64,000 nucleotides of DNA, taken from NCBI RefSeq assembly GCF_001591825.1, contig NZ_BCVQ01000014.1, forward strand, positions 1-64,000, written 5' to 3'. Under the pieces are notes generated by a model. It was not told the DNA's origin. It worked only from the letters and a program-made list of their open reading frames with translations, and did no database searches. The stretch's first letter is position 1, and each line of letters starts with the position of its first letter. This document shows positions 25,041 through 33,466 of this stretch, piece after piece. The translations under genes and the position numbers were made by a program. This stretch comes from Rossellomorea vietnamensis NBRC 101237. GTDB taxonomy: Bacteria > Bacillota > Bacilli > Bacillales > Bacillaceae_B.

Positions 25041-27311
25041 GTGAAAAAAACCATGAAGGTATCCATCAGGGAGTTAGTTGAGTTTGTTTATAAGGAAGGG
25101 AGCATCGACCTGAGATTCCAGTCCCGTTCTTCTATGATCATCGGTACAAGACTCCATCAGAAATGGCAGAAACAATATAAAGAAGGCGATGAGAAAGAAG
25201 TCTTCCTGAAAGGGGAGAAGGAAGCCGGTGGCCTCGTCTATCATCTTGAGGGCCGTTGTGACGGCATCCACTATGACGACGGAGAAGTGACGGTGGAGGA
25301 AATCAAATCGACGGCAAAAAGTCTGGACTTGATCGAAGAAGGAAGCCGGGTTCACTGGGCTCAGGGTGAATGCTATGCTTACCTGCTGGCAAAGGAAAAG
25401 GAACTCTCCCATGTGAGTGTTCAATTAACCTATATCGAAGTTGAAACAGAAAGAACGAAATCCTTCATGCGTACCTATTCCATTGAAGAGCTTGAACGCA
25501 TCGTGAAGGAAACACTGGTCGCGTATACACCGTTTGCCACCGTGATACTGACAAATGAAGAAAGTAAATTGAAAAGTGTCCCGGGTCTGACATTCCCCTA
25601 TCCTTCTTACCGAAAGGGACAGAAAAAACTAGCAGGGGCGGTATATAAAACAGTAACCGAATCGAAATCCCTTTATGCCAATGCTCCAACAGGAACAGGG
25701 AAAACCATTTCCACCCTGTTCCCTGCCATAAAAGCGATGGCAGAAGGAAACAGCAAATGGTTTTATGTGACGGCCAAAACGATCACCCGTACAGTGGCAG
25801 AAGAGGCGCTTCTTCTTTTGGAAAAAGAAGGTCTGGCACACAGGGCGGTTACGATTACGGCGAAAGACAAGATTTGCTTTAAAGAGGAAACGATATGTCA
25901 GAAAGAGTATTGTGAATTTGCCAACGGCTATTATGATCGCATTAACGGGGCACTGATTGATATTTTGACACAGGAAACCATCATCACGCGTCCGATCATC
26001 GAATCATATGCGAGAAAGCATAGGGTGTGTCCTTTTGAATATTCCATCGATCTTTCCTACCTGGTTGACGGAGTCATCTGTGATTATAACTATATCTTCG
26101 ATCCGAGGGTATCCCTGAAAAGAATGAGTGATGAAAGTAAGAAAAAGACGAACCTCCTCATTGACGAGGCCCATAATCTTGTAGGCAGGGGACGAGAAAT
26201 GTATTCTGCCGCCCTGAAAAAATCTGCTTTCTTACAAATCAAAAAGCGATATCCTGACCATGATGGATTGAAGCAGGCAATCACTGCTGTAAATAAGCAA
26301 TTTCTGCGATTGAAAAAAGAAGAAGATGCTGACACCCGGGTGGAATTGGACGGTTCATTCGTCGAGTCGATTGCAGGCTTCATTGAAATAGCGGAAAAGT
26401 GCCTGGGGGAAACGGGCAGGGAGTGGTCGGAGGAATTTATGCAGCTATATTTCGATAGCATCAGTTTTGTAAGGATTTCAAATCTCTACTCCGAAGAACA
26501 TCGCTTTGTCATTGGTCGCAGCTCCCAAGATGTAGAGGTGAAACTTTATTGCATCGATCCATCGAAGCTTATTAAGCAGGTTACACGTCCTTATCAATCA
26601 TCGGTATTTTTCTCTGCCACACTCCTTCCGTTTTCGTATTATTTTCAGCAGCTGGGCGGGAGTGAAGAAGATTATCGATTCCTGATTCCTTCCCCCTTCG
26701 AGCAAAACCAGTGGCAGGTTGGAATCCACCCGATTTCCACCCGATTCAGGGACAGGGAGCGTACCCTTCCCATCATTATGCGTTCCATAGAGGAAACGTT
26801 CAATGGGTACAAAGGAAATTATCTCATCTTCTTTCCTTCTTACTCTTATATGAAGGAAGCGTATGACAGGATGAATAAAGAATCATTAGACGCTCTGGTA
26901 CTTATTCAGGAGTCGAATATGAGCGAGAGGGAAAGAGAAGAATTCCTCCGGGAGTTCCGGAGTGATAGAGAACAACCCGTTATCGGTCTGGCGGTCCTGG
27001 GAGGGATCTTCTCAGAAGGGATCGATCTGAAAGGAGACCGGTTAAAGGGTGTGATCGTGGTAGGGGTGGGGCTGCCCCAGCCTTCTATGGAACAGGAAAT
27101 CATCAAGGATTATTTTAATGCCATGGGAATGAACGGGTATGATTATGCATATGTGTATCCCGGGCTGAATAAAGTATTTCAATCAGGAGGCAGGCTTATC
27201 CGTTCGGAAGAGGACAGGGGAGTCCTGAAGCTGATCGACGATCGGTATTTGACCCCTAAATACCGGGATTTATTGCTGGATGAATGGAAAGAGTATCGCA
27301 TTATAACGTAA
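25041..27311 (+). CDS. DinG/XPD-type ATP-dependent DNA helicase with N-terminal PD-(D/E)XK domain
   Basis: 756 aa, start GTG 25041 behind AGGAGGTG. The N-terminal ~170 residues look like a Cas4/RecB-type nuclease fold (HLEGRCDGI, then TVEEIKST, supplying Asp and Glu-x-Lys). The helicase core starts with NAPTGTGKTISTLFP (Walker A) and carries four Cys in ICFKEETICQKEYCEF and HRVCPFE, the XPD-like 4Fe-4S site. It then has LLIDEAHNL (DEAH box), SSVFFSATLLP (motif III), GIFSEGIDLKG (motif V) and QSGGRLIRSEEDRG (motif VI). Probable role in DNA repair or processing of unusual DNA structures. Single gene followed by a terminator. Confidence 0.85.
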   Translation: MKKTMKVSIRELVEFVYKEGSIDLRFQSRSSMIIGTRLHQKWQKQYKEGDEKEVFLKGEKEAGGLVYHLEGRCDGIHYDDGEVTVEEIKSTAKSLDLIEEGSRVHWAQGECYAYLLAKEKELSHVSVQLTYIEVETERTKSFMRTYSIEELERIVKETLVAYTPFATVILTNEESKLKSVPGLTFPYPSYRKGQKKLAGAVYKTVTESKSLYANAPTGTGKTISTLFPAIKAMAEGNSKWFYVTAKTITRTVAEEALLLLEKEGLAHRAVTITAKDKICFKEETICQKEYCEFANGYYDRINGALIDILTQETIITRPIIESYARKHRVCPFEYSIDLSYLVDGVICDYNYIFDPRVSLKRMSDESKKKTNLLIDEAHNLVGRGREMYSAALKKSAFLQIKKRYPDHDGLKQAITAVNKQFLRLKKEEDADTRVELDGSFVESIAGFIEIAEKCLGETGREWSEEFMQLYFDSISFVRISNLYSEEHRFVIGRSSQDVEVKLYCIDPSKLIKQVTRPYQSSVFFSATLLPFSYYFQQLGGSEEDYRFLIPSPFEQNQWQVGIHPISTRFRDRERTLPIIMRSIEETFNGYKGNYLIFFPSYSYMKEAYDRMNKESLDALVLIQESNMSEREREEFLREFRSDREQPVIGLAVLGGIFSEGIDLKGDRLKGVIVVGVGLPQPSMEQEIIKDYFNAMGMNGYDYAYVYPGLNKVFQSGGRLIRSEEDRGVLKLIDDRYLTPKYRDLLLDEWKEYRIIT

Positions 27312-27340
27312 AAAAGACCGCTGAAACCAGCGGTCTTTTA
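27311..27340 (+). terminator. Intrinsic terminator after the helicase gene
   Basis: AAAAAGACCGCTG pairs with CAGCGGTCTTTT across AAAC. The A-run makes it usable from the opposite side too. Confidence 0.85.
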
Positions 27341-27343
27341 TCA

Positions 27344-27781
27344 TTAGTTAAAGGAAGGGTCCTTTAACAGACGGTCAAATTCTTCAAGGTGATGAGTTTC
27401 ATCAGCAATCATATCATCAAGCTTGATGCTGAGCTCAACAAGACCCAACTCCTCGGCTTGTTCTTTGCGCTTCTTATAGCGCTCAATGGTGTCTGCTTCG
27501 GCTTTACGGCCTTCTTCCAGCATTTCCTTTACATTATCCGTTTGTTTAACGGCTGCAGGCGTCGTTGTCGGCTGACCACCTAACGTTTTAATCTTTTCGG
27601 CAAGGTATAAAGCGTGACCCTGCTCATCAGGAATTTCCTCTTCAAAGAAAGGTTTTAAGATTTGACGATATAAGCCGCTGACTACAGCAGCGTAGTTAGT
27701 GTAAAGAATGACTGCCGCATATTCATTGGCTAAATCTTCGTTTAATCCATCAATCAATTCATGTAATTTTGCTTCATCCAT
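27344..27781 (-). CDS. Ferritin-like (rubrerythrin/bacterioferritin-type) protein
   Basis: 145-aa four-helix-bundle protein. Likely di-iron ligands are spread over the helices as expected: EYAAVILY, DEQGHALYLAEKI, EADTIERYKK and DETHHLEEFDRLL. This pattern (two Glu and two ExxH) fits ferritin-like proteins involved in iron handling or oxidative stress. The start ATG 27781 has AAGGGTGG about 8 nt upstream; the ORF can be read further upstream only without an RBS. Convergent with the helicase gene and divergent from the SASP-like gene. Confidence 0.75.
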   Translation of the reverse strand: MDEAKLHELIDGLNEDLANEYAAVILYTNYAAVVSGLYRQILKPFFEEEIPDEQGHALYLAEKIKTLGGQPTTTPAAVKQTDNVKEMLEEGRKAEADTIERYKKRKEQAEELGLVELSIKLDDMIADETHHLEEFDRLLKDPSFN

Positions 27782-27929
27782 GTAAATACCACCCTTTTCA
27801 TTGTTGTTATAGAGACTATTTACCCGGGTTGATGTAAAAATAAACATTCCGGTGGGAATCGAATGCCCTTCAAATATTTTGCCTAAAAATGGGGATTCTA
27901 ATTCTATAAAAGTCAGAGGAGGGATGAGC

Positions 27930-28085
27930 ATGTCTAAGCAGGGTAGGAAGAGTATGGATCAAACTTCTCAACAGCTGGCAAAACAAAAGGCCAAAAACGA
28001 TGTGGAATTTGCATCTGATACCCAGACGGGAAATACAGAAGGACAAAGTCAGAAAAAAAGCGGCAGACAAGTAAATAAAAAATAA
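27930..28085 (+). CDS. Small hydrophilic protein, possible gamma-type SASP
   Basis: 51 aa, extremely polar, with no Trp or Tyr and many Gln, Lys, Ser and Asn. The [19 protein letters not shown] segment resembles the EFASET-type protease-cleavage block of gamma-type spore proteins (SspE), and [12 protein letters not shown] recalls their AQQVRKQN block. It is shorter than usual and has only one block. AGGAGG lies 6 nt upstream of ATG 27930. It is very probably a real gene; the SASP assignment is tentative. Confidence 0.55.
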   Translation: MSKQGRKSMDQTSQQLAKQKAKNDVEFASDTQTGNTEGQSQKKSGRQVNKK

Positions 28086-28146
28086 TGGACGAATATCTTT
28101 TTCATCGAAAGAAAAACCTATATATAGAACCAGGAGGTGTAAAGGC

Positions 28147-28386
28147 ATGAGAATTGGTGTTGAACAATCCTTAACAAACGTTGTTGAAGCCTTACGGGCA
28201 CAGGGGCATGAAGTAGTGGAGCTTAAGCAGGAATCAGATGCAAACGGGTGCGACTGCTGTGTCGTGACAGGAATGGATACAGATGTAATGGGTATTCAAA
28301 ATGTAGCGACTCAAGGCCCTGTCATCGAAGCAAGCGGACTGAGTGCCGATCAAATCTGCCAAGAAGTCGAAAGCAGACTGCAATAA
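28147..28386 (+). CDS. YkuS-family (UPF0180) small protein
   Basis: 79-aa cytoplasmic protein of unknown function, found across Bacillaceae. The family pattern is clear: [46 protein letters not shown] and [19 protein letters not shown] Cys-Asp-Cys-Cys cluster lies in the middle. AGGAGGTG precedes the ATG by 6-7 nt. It lies about 60 nt after the SASP-like gene and ends in its own hairpin. Confidence 0.85.
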   Translation: MRIGVEQSLTNVVEALRAQGHEVVELKQESDANGCDCCVVTGMDTDVMGIQNVATQGPVIEASGLSADQICQEVESRLQ

Positions 28387-28394
28387 CTCCAACA

Positions 28395-28430
28395 CCAAAA
28401 AGAACAGCCATCAATGGCTGTTCTTTTTGT
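28395..28430. terminator. Bidirectional terminator
   Basis: AAAAAGAACAGCCA pairs with TGGCTGTTCTTTTT across TCAA. It serves the YkuS gene and, on the minus strand, the protease gene. Confidence 0.85.
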
Positions 28431-28454
28431 GTTAAATATTTCAATCCACATCCT

Positions 28455-29417
28455 TCACCCAATCTGGGCAAGAGGCTGGTTTCTTAAGTGCTCGCGAAGG
28501 AGGTCAGGAGCGGTTAAGAAGATCAGGCCATTCCCTTCCAATGTTTTCGGGAAGCCAAGTGGTACAGTCCGCTTAATGAGCTGCGCATACACTTCACATT
28601 CAGAAAGTTTCCGGTCAAAGGATGCCTGTTCAAATTCTTTGATCAGGGCTAATGCTCCAGAGATGTGGGGAGCTGACATGGAGGTTCCGCTGAGCTTGGC
28701 ATATTTTTCTCCGGGAATGGTCGACAGGATTTGTTCGCCGGGTGCCACTAGGTCAACTTCATTATTGGAATTGGTAAAGTAAGAAGACTTTCTTTGAAGA
28801 TCGATGGCGCCGACCGAAATGACTTCATTGTAGCAGGCAGGGTAGGAAAATTCATCTGTGCCGCTATTGGAGTCGCCTTCATTCCCTGCAGCACACACCA
28901 CCAGGATATTGGCATCCACCGCTTTTTGAATGGCTTCATGCAGAGGGTCATAATCTGAAGGTCCTCCCAAAGACATGGAAATGATGTCGACCTTTTGCTC
29001 GATGGCATAGAGAATCCCATTCACGATCCAATCATACTGCCCACTTCCACGGCTGCCTGCAAGAACTTTAATCACCAGTAAGTCAGCCATTGGAGCCACT
29101 CCGATGACCCCATCACCATTTTCGTTTGCGGCAATGGTCCCTGCCACATGGGTACCGTGCCCGCTGTAATCCGTTACATTATCTTCTGCACCGTCATCAT
29201 CGTCGGTGAAATTTCGGAATCCTTTCACCCTTCCTGCAAGATCGGGGTGGTTCATATCACATCCCGTATCAAGGATGGCGATGGTTACACCTTTCCCCTT
29301 ATACCCATTTTTCCACATGCTGGGGGCTTGGATTAAGTCAACGCCCTTAGGAATTTCATTTGTATCCACAATCATTTCGTCCATGAAATATGGAATTAAC
29401 CTCATTTCACCTTGCAT
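28455..29417 (-). CDS. ispA: Intracellular subtilisin-type serine protease (IspA-like)
   Basis: 320-aa S8 protease without signal peptide, the same length as B. subtilis IspA (about 319 aa). The short N-terminal propeptide has the ISP-specific LIPYF element (usual LIPY), which in ISPs blocks the active site until it is cut. The catalytic triad is in AILDTGCDMNHPD (Asp), YSGHGTHVAGTIAAN (His) and LSGTSMSAPHISGALAL (Ser), with the oxyanion Asn in CAAGNEGDSN. It degrades cytoplasmic proteins in stationary phase or sporulation. ATG 29417 follows GGAGGG by 6 nt. The upstream region contains two CAAACGTTTG palindromes. Confidence 0.93.
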   Translation of the reverse strand: MQGEMRLIPYFMDEMIVDTNEIPKGVDLIQAPSMWKNGYKGKGVTIAILDTGCDMNHPDLAGRVKGFRNFTDDDDGAEDNVTDYSGHGTHVAGTIAANENGDGVIGVAPMADLLVIKVLAGSRGSGQYDWIVNGILYAIEQKVDIISMSLGGPSDYDPLHEAIQKAVDANILVVCAAGNEGDSNSGTDEFSYPACYNEVISVGAIDLQRKSSYFTNSNNEVDLVAPGEQILSTIPGEKYAKLSGTSMSAPHISGALALIKEFEQASFDRKLSECEVYAQLIKRTVPLGFPKTLEGNGLIFLTAPDLLREHLRNQPLAQIG

Positions 29418-29621
29418 AACAATCCCTCCTAAAATAGTGTGGGGCACAGGAATAGAAATCAGAAGTTTCTGAAAATATAACATTTTTAGGACAAAATGAA
29501 AAGGGATAATAGTAATAGGAAAATAAAACCAGTCATATTCCGGTCCGCCTTTGCATAGAGGAAGGACTGACCCATGTGATTGAGGAATGAACAGGGAGGT
29601 CGGTCTTTTGGGTGATGAAAA

Positions 29622-29697
29622 TTTAAACAAACGTTTGACTAAGGGGGCGAACCCATGATAGGAAAGGGATTTTCGGTGTTAAACAAACGTTTGGTTA
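29622..29697. promoter_or_regulatory. Paired CAAACGTTTG palindromes between ispA-like and sodC-like genes
   Basis: TAAACAAACGTTTG occurs at 29624-29637 and again at 29680-29693, 56 bp apart. Each is embedded in a longer TTAAnCAAACGTTTGnTTAA-like palindrome. The same 14-mer is at 5220-5233. Likely operator pair of an unknown repressor. Confidence 0.5.
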
Positions 29698-29773
29698 AAA
29701 TCAATGTTCCGGGTTTTTCATCATGTCGCCAAGGGTCCCAACATAAAATAGGGTGAAGAAAGGGGGCACAAGG

Positions 29774-30295
29774 ATGAATTATTATCAATATGGTTATCCT
29801 GCATATTCCCATTACCGAAATGCTCCGAATATGGCCTACGCTCACATTCAGGGAGGTCCACTCGCTCCGGGGCTCAAAGGATATGTATTTTTTCGTGAAG
29901 TACAAAATGGGGTGGAAGTATTTGCCGAGGTGACAGGTTTACCATCCTTCAAAGAAGGAAAGGGAGATCAAAAGCCGATCGGTCCTCACGGATTTCATCT
30001 CCATGAAAAAGGGGTATGTGAAATAGGGGATCCAAATGAACCTTTCACGTCTGCAGGAGGGCATTGGAATCCGACCAATCAGCCGCATGGGAATCATGCA
30101 GGGGATTTTCCCGTTTTGTTTTCAAATGACGGCTACGCAAAGATGTCCTTTTTTACGAATAAATTCAATGTGAAAGATGTGATAGGGAAGGGTGTCATCA
30201 TTCATCAAAACCCTGATGACTTCAGATCACAGCCTTCAGGTGATGCAGGGAAACGATTGGCGTGCGGAGTGATCATGGGGTATGGAGCATCATAA
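29774..30295 (+). CDS. Cu/Zn superoxide dismutase-like protein
   Basis: 173 aa. Metal ligands are visible in order: HGFHLHEKG (two Cu His), SAGGHWNP (bridging His), PHGNHAGDFP (Zn His, His and Asp) and IIHQNPDDF (fourth Cu His). Cys residues in GVCEIG and RLACGVI can form the conserved disulphide. All canonical ligands are therefore present, unlike B. subtilis YojM, which is known to lack a Cu ligand. No signal peptide or lipobox is seen. The Tyr-rich N-terminus (NYYQYGYPAYSHYR) resembles spore-coat proteins, so a spore-surface location is conceivable. ATG 29774 has AAAGGGGG 7 nt upstream. Confidence 0.85.
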   Translation: MNYYQYGYPAYSHYRNAPNMAYAHIQGGPLAPGLKGYVFFREVQNGVEVFAEVTGLPSFKEGKGDQKPIGPHGFHLHEKGVCEIGDPNEPFTSAGGHWNPTNQPHGNHAGDFPVLFSNDGYAKMSFFTNKFNVKDVIGKGVIIHQNPDDFRSQPSGDAGKRLACGVIMGYGAS

Positions 30296-30296
30296 A

Positions 30297-30332
30297 GAAA
30301 AGGGTTGACCCACGCTTGGGTCAACCCTTTTG
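30297..30332 (+). terminator. Intrinsic terminator after the SOD gene
   Basis: AAAAGGGTTGACCCA pairs perfectly with TGGGTCAACCCTTTT across CGCT. It can also act on the convergent transporter gene. Confidence 0.85.
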
Positions 30333-30348
30333 TATGGAGCGGGAGGGA

Positions 30349-31692
30349 TTAAAACACTCCCAGGACATCAAGCATGACGAATAGTATTAACACCGGCGCC
30401 ACAAAGCGGATCAAGAAGAACCAGGTTTCAAATAATCCCCGTTTCAACCCGCTGCCCTGCTTTAATTCATCATATAAAGCAGTTTTCTTCATTTTGAGCG
30501 GTACAAAGAGAGCAATAAGCAATGATCCGATTGGAAGCGATACATTACTTACTGTAAAGTCGGCTAAATCAAAGATGGTTTTCCCAAACAACGTGATATC
30601 ACCAAGCACCCCAAAAGATAAAGCCGATGGGATACCGCAAACGAAAATGGCGAGACCGATGATCCACGACCATTTCGTACGCTTTCCGGGGTCCCCCTTC
30701 GAAATGACCGATACGATGATCTCAAGCATCGAGAACGCTGAAGTCAATGCTGCGAACAAGAATAGCACAAGGAATGCAATGAAGAAGAGCATCCCGAATG
30801 GAAGCTGACTGAACACGGTAGGCAGTACATTAAATAGCAGCACCGGACCCGCACCAGGCTCCAGATCAAAAGCGAAGACCGCAGGGAAAATCGCAAGTCC
30901 TGCCAGTAATACGATGAAGATATTCATCGCCACGATCGAAATGGCCGAACGGGGAAGACTCTGTGTTTTTGGAAGGTACGAGCTGTATGTCACCATCACA
31001 GATACCCCGACACTTAACGTAAAGAATGATTGACCCATCGCTTCTAAAATCGTCTGTGACGTTACTTTGGAAAAATCGGGTTTGAGCAGGAATGAAACTC
31101 CTTCCGCTGCCCCATCAAGGGTCACTGCGCGGATCACCAACAAAATGAAAAGAATAAATAATGCCGGCATCATAATTTTACTTGCGAGTTCAATCCCTTT
31201 TTCAATTCCCTTGGCCACCACGATGATGGTCATCAAGATGAAGAGGAGCTGAACGAATACACTTATCCCGGGATTTGAAATCGTTGCCCCGAATACTTCT
31301 GCGTATTGATCTGAAGATAGGCCGTTCAATTGACCTGTAACAGCTTTGAATAAATAAACGACGATCCATCCCCCGATGACACTGTAGAAGGAAAGCAGGA
31401 TGAAGGATGTGATCATCCCGAGGATCCCGACCCAGTGCCATTTGGTCCCGGGAGCGATCTTTCGGTACGAATCCACCGCATTGCTTCCGGCAGTACGTCC
31501 GATTGAGAATTCAGCCAGTAGTAATGGAAGGCCGAGTAATAAAGTAAATAAGATAAAGATCAGGAAGAATGCTCCGCCTCCATTTTCACCGGCAATATAA
31601 GGGAATTTCCAGATGGCCCCCAATCCGATGGCAGACCCGGCTGCCGCTAAAATAAAGCCGATTTTCGATGACCATTGTTCACGCTGACTCAT
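30349..31692 (-). CDS. Neurotransmitter:sodium symporter (NSS) family amino-acid transporter
   Basis: 447-aa Na+-coupled transporter of the LeuT/MhsT fold with eleven to twelve helices. The N-terminal sodium and substrate site is clear: RKEQW-like [29 protein letters not shown] with [12 protein letters not shown]6 is recognisable around [20 protein letters not shown]. Bacterial members carry aromatic or other neutral amino acids. A T-box with a probable Phe specifier precedes the gene, which suggests phenylalanine (or another aromatic amino acid) as substrate. Start at 31692, 8 nt after AAAGGAG. Confidence 0.87.
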   Translation of the reverse strand: MSQREQWSSKIGFILAAAGSAIGLGAIWKFPYIAGENGGGAFFLIFILFTLLLGLPLLLAEFSIGRTAGSNAVDSYRKIAPGTKWHWVGILGMITSFILLSFYSVIGGWIVVYLFKAVTGQLNGLSSDQYAEVFGATISNPGISVFVQLLFILMTIIVVAKGIEKGIELASKIMMPALFILFILLVIRAVTLDGAAEGVSFLLKPDFSKVTSQTILEAMGQSFFTLSVGVSVMVTYSSYLPKTQSLPRSAISIVAMNIFIVLLAGLAIFPAVFAFDLEPGAGPVLLFNVLPTVFSQLPFGMLFFIAFLVLFLFAALTSAFSMLEIIVSVISKGDPGKRTKWSWIIGLAIFVCGIPSALSFGVLGDITLFGKTIFDLADFTVSNVSLPIGSLLIALFVPLKMKKTALYDELKQGSGLKRGLFETWFFLIRFVAPVLILFVMLDVLGVF

Positions 31693-31741
31693 TCTCATAC
31701 TCCTTTCGGTTTTTATTGACGTGTGAGGGTATTTTTAGACC

Positions 31742-31980
31742 AAATAAAAAAATCGCCCCTACATATCGTAGGGACGATTTGGATATCGCGGTACCACCCT
31801 AGTTATGAGAAAATATTTCTCATCACTCTTCACACATAACGGTCTTACCCGTCTTTTGATCTCGTCAAAAGAAGCTCCGGAATCGAAATTCGCTTCATCT
31901 ATGTACCGGTTCACACCAACCACCGGCTCTCTTAAACAGGGAAATGTACGCTACTAGTTTCCTTCAAAGCTTATTCAATA
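31742..31980 (-). ncRNA. T-box leader, probable Phe specifier
   Basis: On the minus strand the order is: an AGTA element, Stem I with the distal loop (AGAGAGCCGGTGGTTGG), a specifier region GAA-U-UUC-GA (UUC at 31887-31885), the T-box sequence AGGGTGGTACCGCG (31800-31787), and a terminator stem AAATCGTCCCTACG/TGTAGGGGCGATTT with a T-run. Reading the loop as GAA-UUU-CGA also gives a Phe codon. Uncharged tRNA would relieve termination and switch on the transporter gene. The T-box call is firm; the Phe call is moderate. Confidence 0.9.
31746..31780 (-). terminator. T-box-controlled terminator
   Basis: AAATCG(T)CCCTACG pairs with TGTAGGG(G)CGATTT, followed by TTTTT. It competes with the antiterminator formed by the T-box sequence. 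Confidence 0.85.
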
Positions 31981-32089
31981 TTAGGTTATACAATTTTTAT
32001 CATGAATCAAAACGACTTGTCAATCTATTTTGGGAAAAGTAGTGAGAATTGTCTGGAATTGATGGTGGTTTTTGGTTTGGTGATGATTG

Positions 32090-32154
32090 TGTACCAGGCA
32101 CCCAAAGTACAATTTGTACCTGGTACAAAAAAGGGTTATCTGTACCAGGTACAA
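32090..32154. repeat. Repeated TGTACCAGGTACA palindromes
   Basis: Three related palindromic units lie in 65 nt: GTACCAGGCACC (32091-32102), TTGTACCTGGTACAA (32114-32128) and TGTACCAGGTACA (32141-32153). They sit in the gene-free stretch between the T-box and the next gene; the short ORF over them (32002-32211) is not a credible gene. Confidence 0.55.
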
Positions 32155-32245
32155 GCGGAACCCCGCCCATTGAAACGTGAAGCCATTGAGTTCGCCCTTC
32201 TTCTCAAGTAAAATAAAGAAAAAATGGACTGAAAAGGTGTTTTGA

Positions 32246-33361
32246 ATGAAATCATATATCATCATTGGGGCAGGCATTCTCGGGGCTTCCACGGCGTATC
32301 ATCTTGCGAAAGCTGGAGCGGATGTCACGATTATTGACCGGAAGGACCTCGGACAGGCAACGGATGCAGCAGCAGGAATCGTCTGTCCGTGGCTGTCACA
32401 GCGCAGGAATAAAGTGTGGTATCGCCTGGCAAAGGGTGGGGCGAAGTATTATCCGAGCATCATAGGACAGCTCGAAACAGACGGAGAAACTGAAACAGGT
32501 TATAAACGTGTGGGGGCCATCAGTCTCCACACGGATGTGAATAAGCTCCATAAAATGATGGAAAGAGCAGAGAAACGCAGGGAGGATGCTCCGGAAATCG
32601 GTCAATTGACGCTTCTGACTTCAGAAGAAACACGTCAGCGCTTCCCGCTGTTATCAGAAGAGTTCCATGCTGTTCACGTAAGCGGCGCTGCCCGGGTGGA
32701 TGGCAGGGCAATGCGGGATGCGCTCTTGAACGGGGCTAAAAAGAACGGAGCAACACTACGACATGGGGATGCCGGATTGTTACACGAAAAAAACAGGATC
32801 ACCGGCGTCCAAATAGCGGATGAAGTGCTTCGGGCGGATGGGGTGATTGTAACAGCCGGTGCCTGGGCGAAGGAACTCTTTCAGCCTCTTGGAATAGACT
32901 TTCTTGTAACCTCCCAGAAAGCCCAAATCCTCCATCTGGAAATAGGAGGGGGAGAGACGGGTGAATGGCCCGTCGTCATGCCTCCGAATGATCAATACCT
33001 CCTTGCCTTCCCCGAGGGGAAAGTCGTGGCTGGAGCCACACATGAAAACGATGTGGGCTTTGATCACCGGGTAACAGCAGGCGGGCTACACGAAGTCCTT
33101 CAGAAGGCAACGGCAGTCGCACCTGGAATTGGAGATGCGGCAGTAGTGGAAACGAGAGTCGGATTCAGGCCGTTCACTCCTGGATTCCTTCCGGTTTTCG
33201 GAGCGGTACCGGGGTTTGATGATGTCTGGGTGGCAAATGGTCTTGGGGCATCAGGTTTGACGGTTGGTCCATACCTTGGATCGGAGCTTGCCAAACTGGT
33301 GATGGGTGAATCAACTGAACTCGATCCCGCTGATTATGACGTAGCAGGGGCCCTCGGGTAA
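32246..33361 (+). CDS. FAD-dependent oxidoreductase, DAO (D-amino-acid/glycine oxidase) family
   Basis: 371-aa flavoprotein. The N-terminal dinucleotide-binding motif is IIIGAGILGASTAYHLAKAGADVTIID; the DAO-family motif DAAAGIVCPWLS (residues 38-49) follows. The C-terminal segment RVGFRPFTPGFLPVFGAVPGFDDVWVANGLGASGLTVGP closes the FAD site. It probably oxidises a secondary or D-amino acid to an imino acid with release of peroxide; the substrate is unknown. GGTGTTTTG spacing to ATG 32246 is weak, but no better start exists. Single gene. Confidence 0.83.
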   Translation: MKSYIIIGAGILGASTAYHLAKAGADVTIIDRKDLGQATDAAAGIVCPWLSQRRNKVWYRLAKGGAKYYPSIIGQLETDGETETGYKRVGAISLHTDVNKLHKMMERAEKRREDAPEIGQLTLLTSEETRQRFPLLSEEFHAVHVSGAARVDGRAMRDALLNGAKKNGATLRHGDAGLLHEKNRITGVQIADEVLRADGVIVTAGAWAKELFQPLGIDFLVTSQKAQILHLEIGGGETGEWPVVMPPNDQYLLAFPEGKVVAGATHENDVGFDHRVTAGGLHEVLQKATAVAPGIGDAAVVETRVGFRPFTPGFLPVFGAVPGFDDVWVANGLGASGLTVGPYLGSELAKLVMGESTELDPADYDVAGALG

Positions 33362-33466
33362 ACGGTAGTAAAAAAACACCAGCTCATTTCCCCCTATCTT
33401 CTAAGCAATAGGACCCTTATAATAGAGAGAGCGAATTTTAGTATAGAAAGAAAAGGTGTTTACGAC

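Noticed and set aside
32002-32211. 69-codon plus-strand ORF between the T-box and the FAD oxidoreductase gene
   Set aside because: No Shine-Dalgarno sequence, unusual composition, and it runs over the TGTACCAGGTACA palindromes; explained by the repeat.
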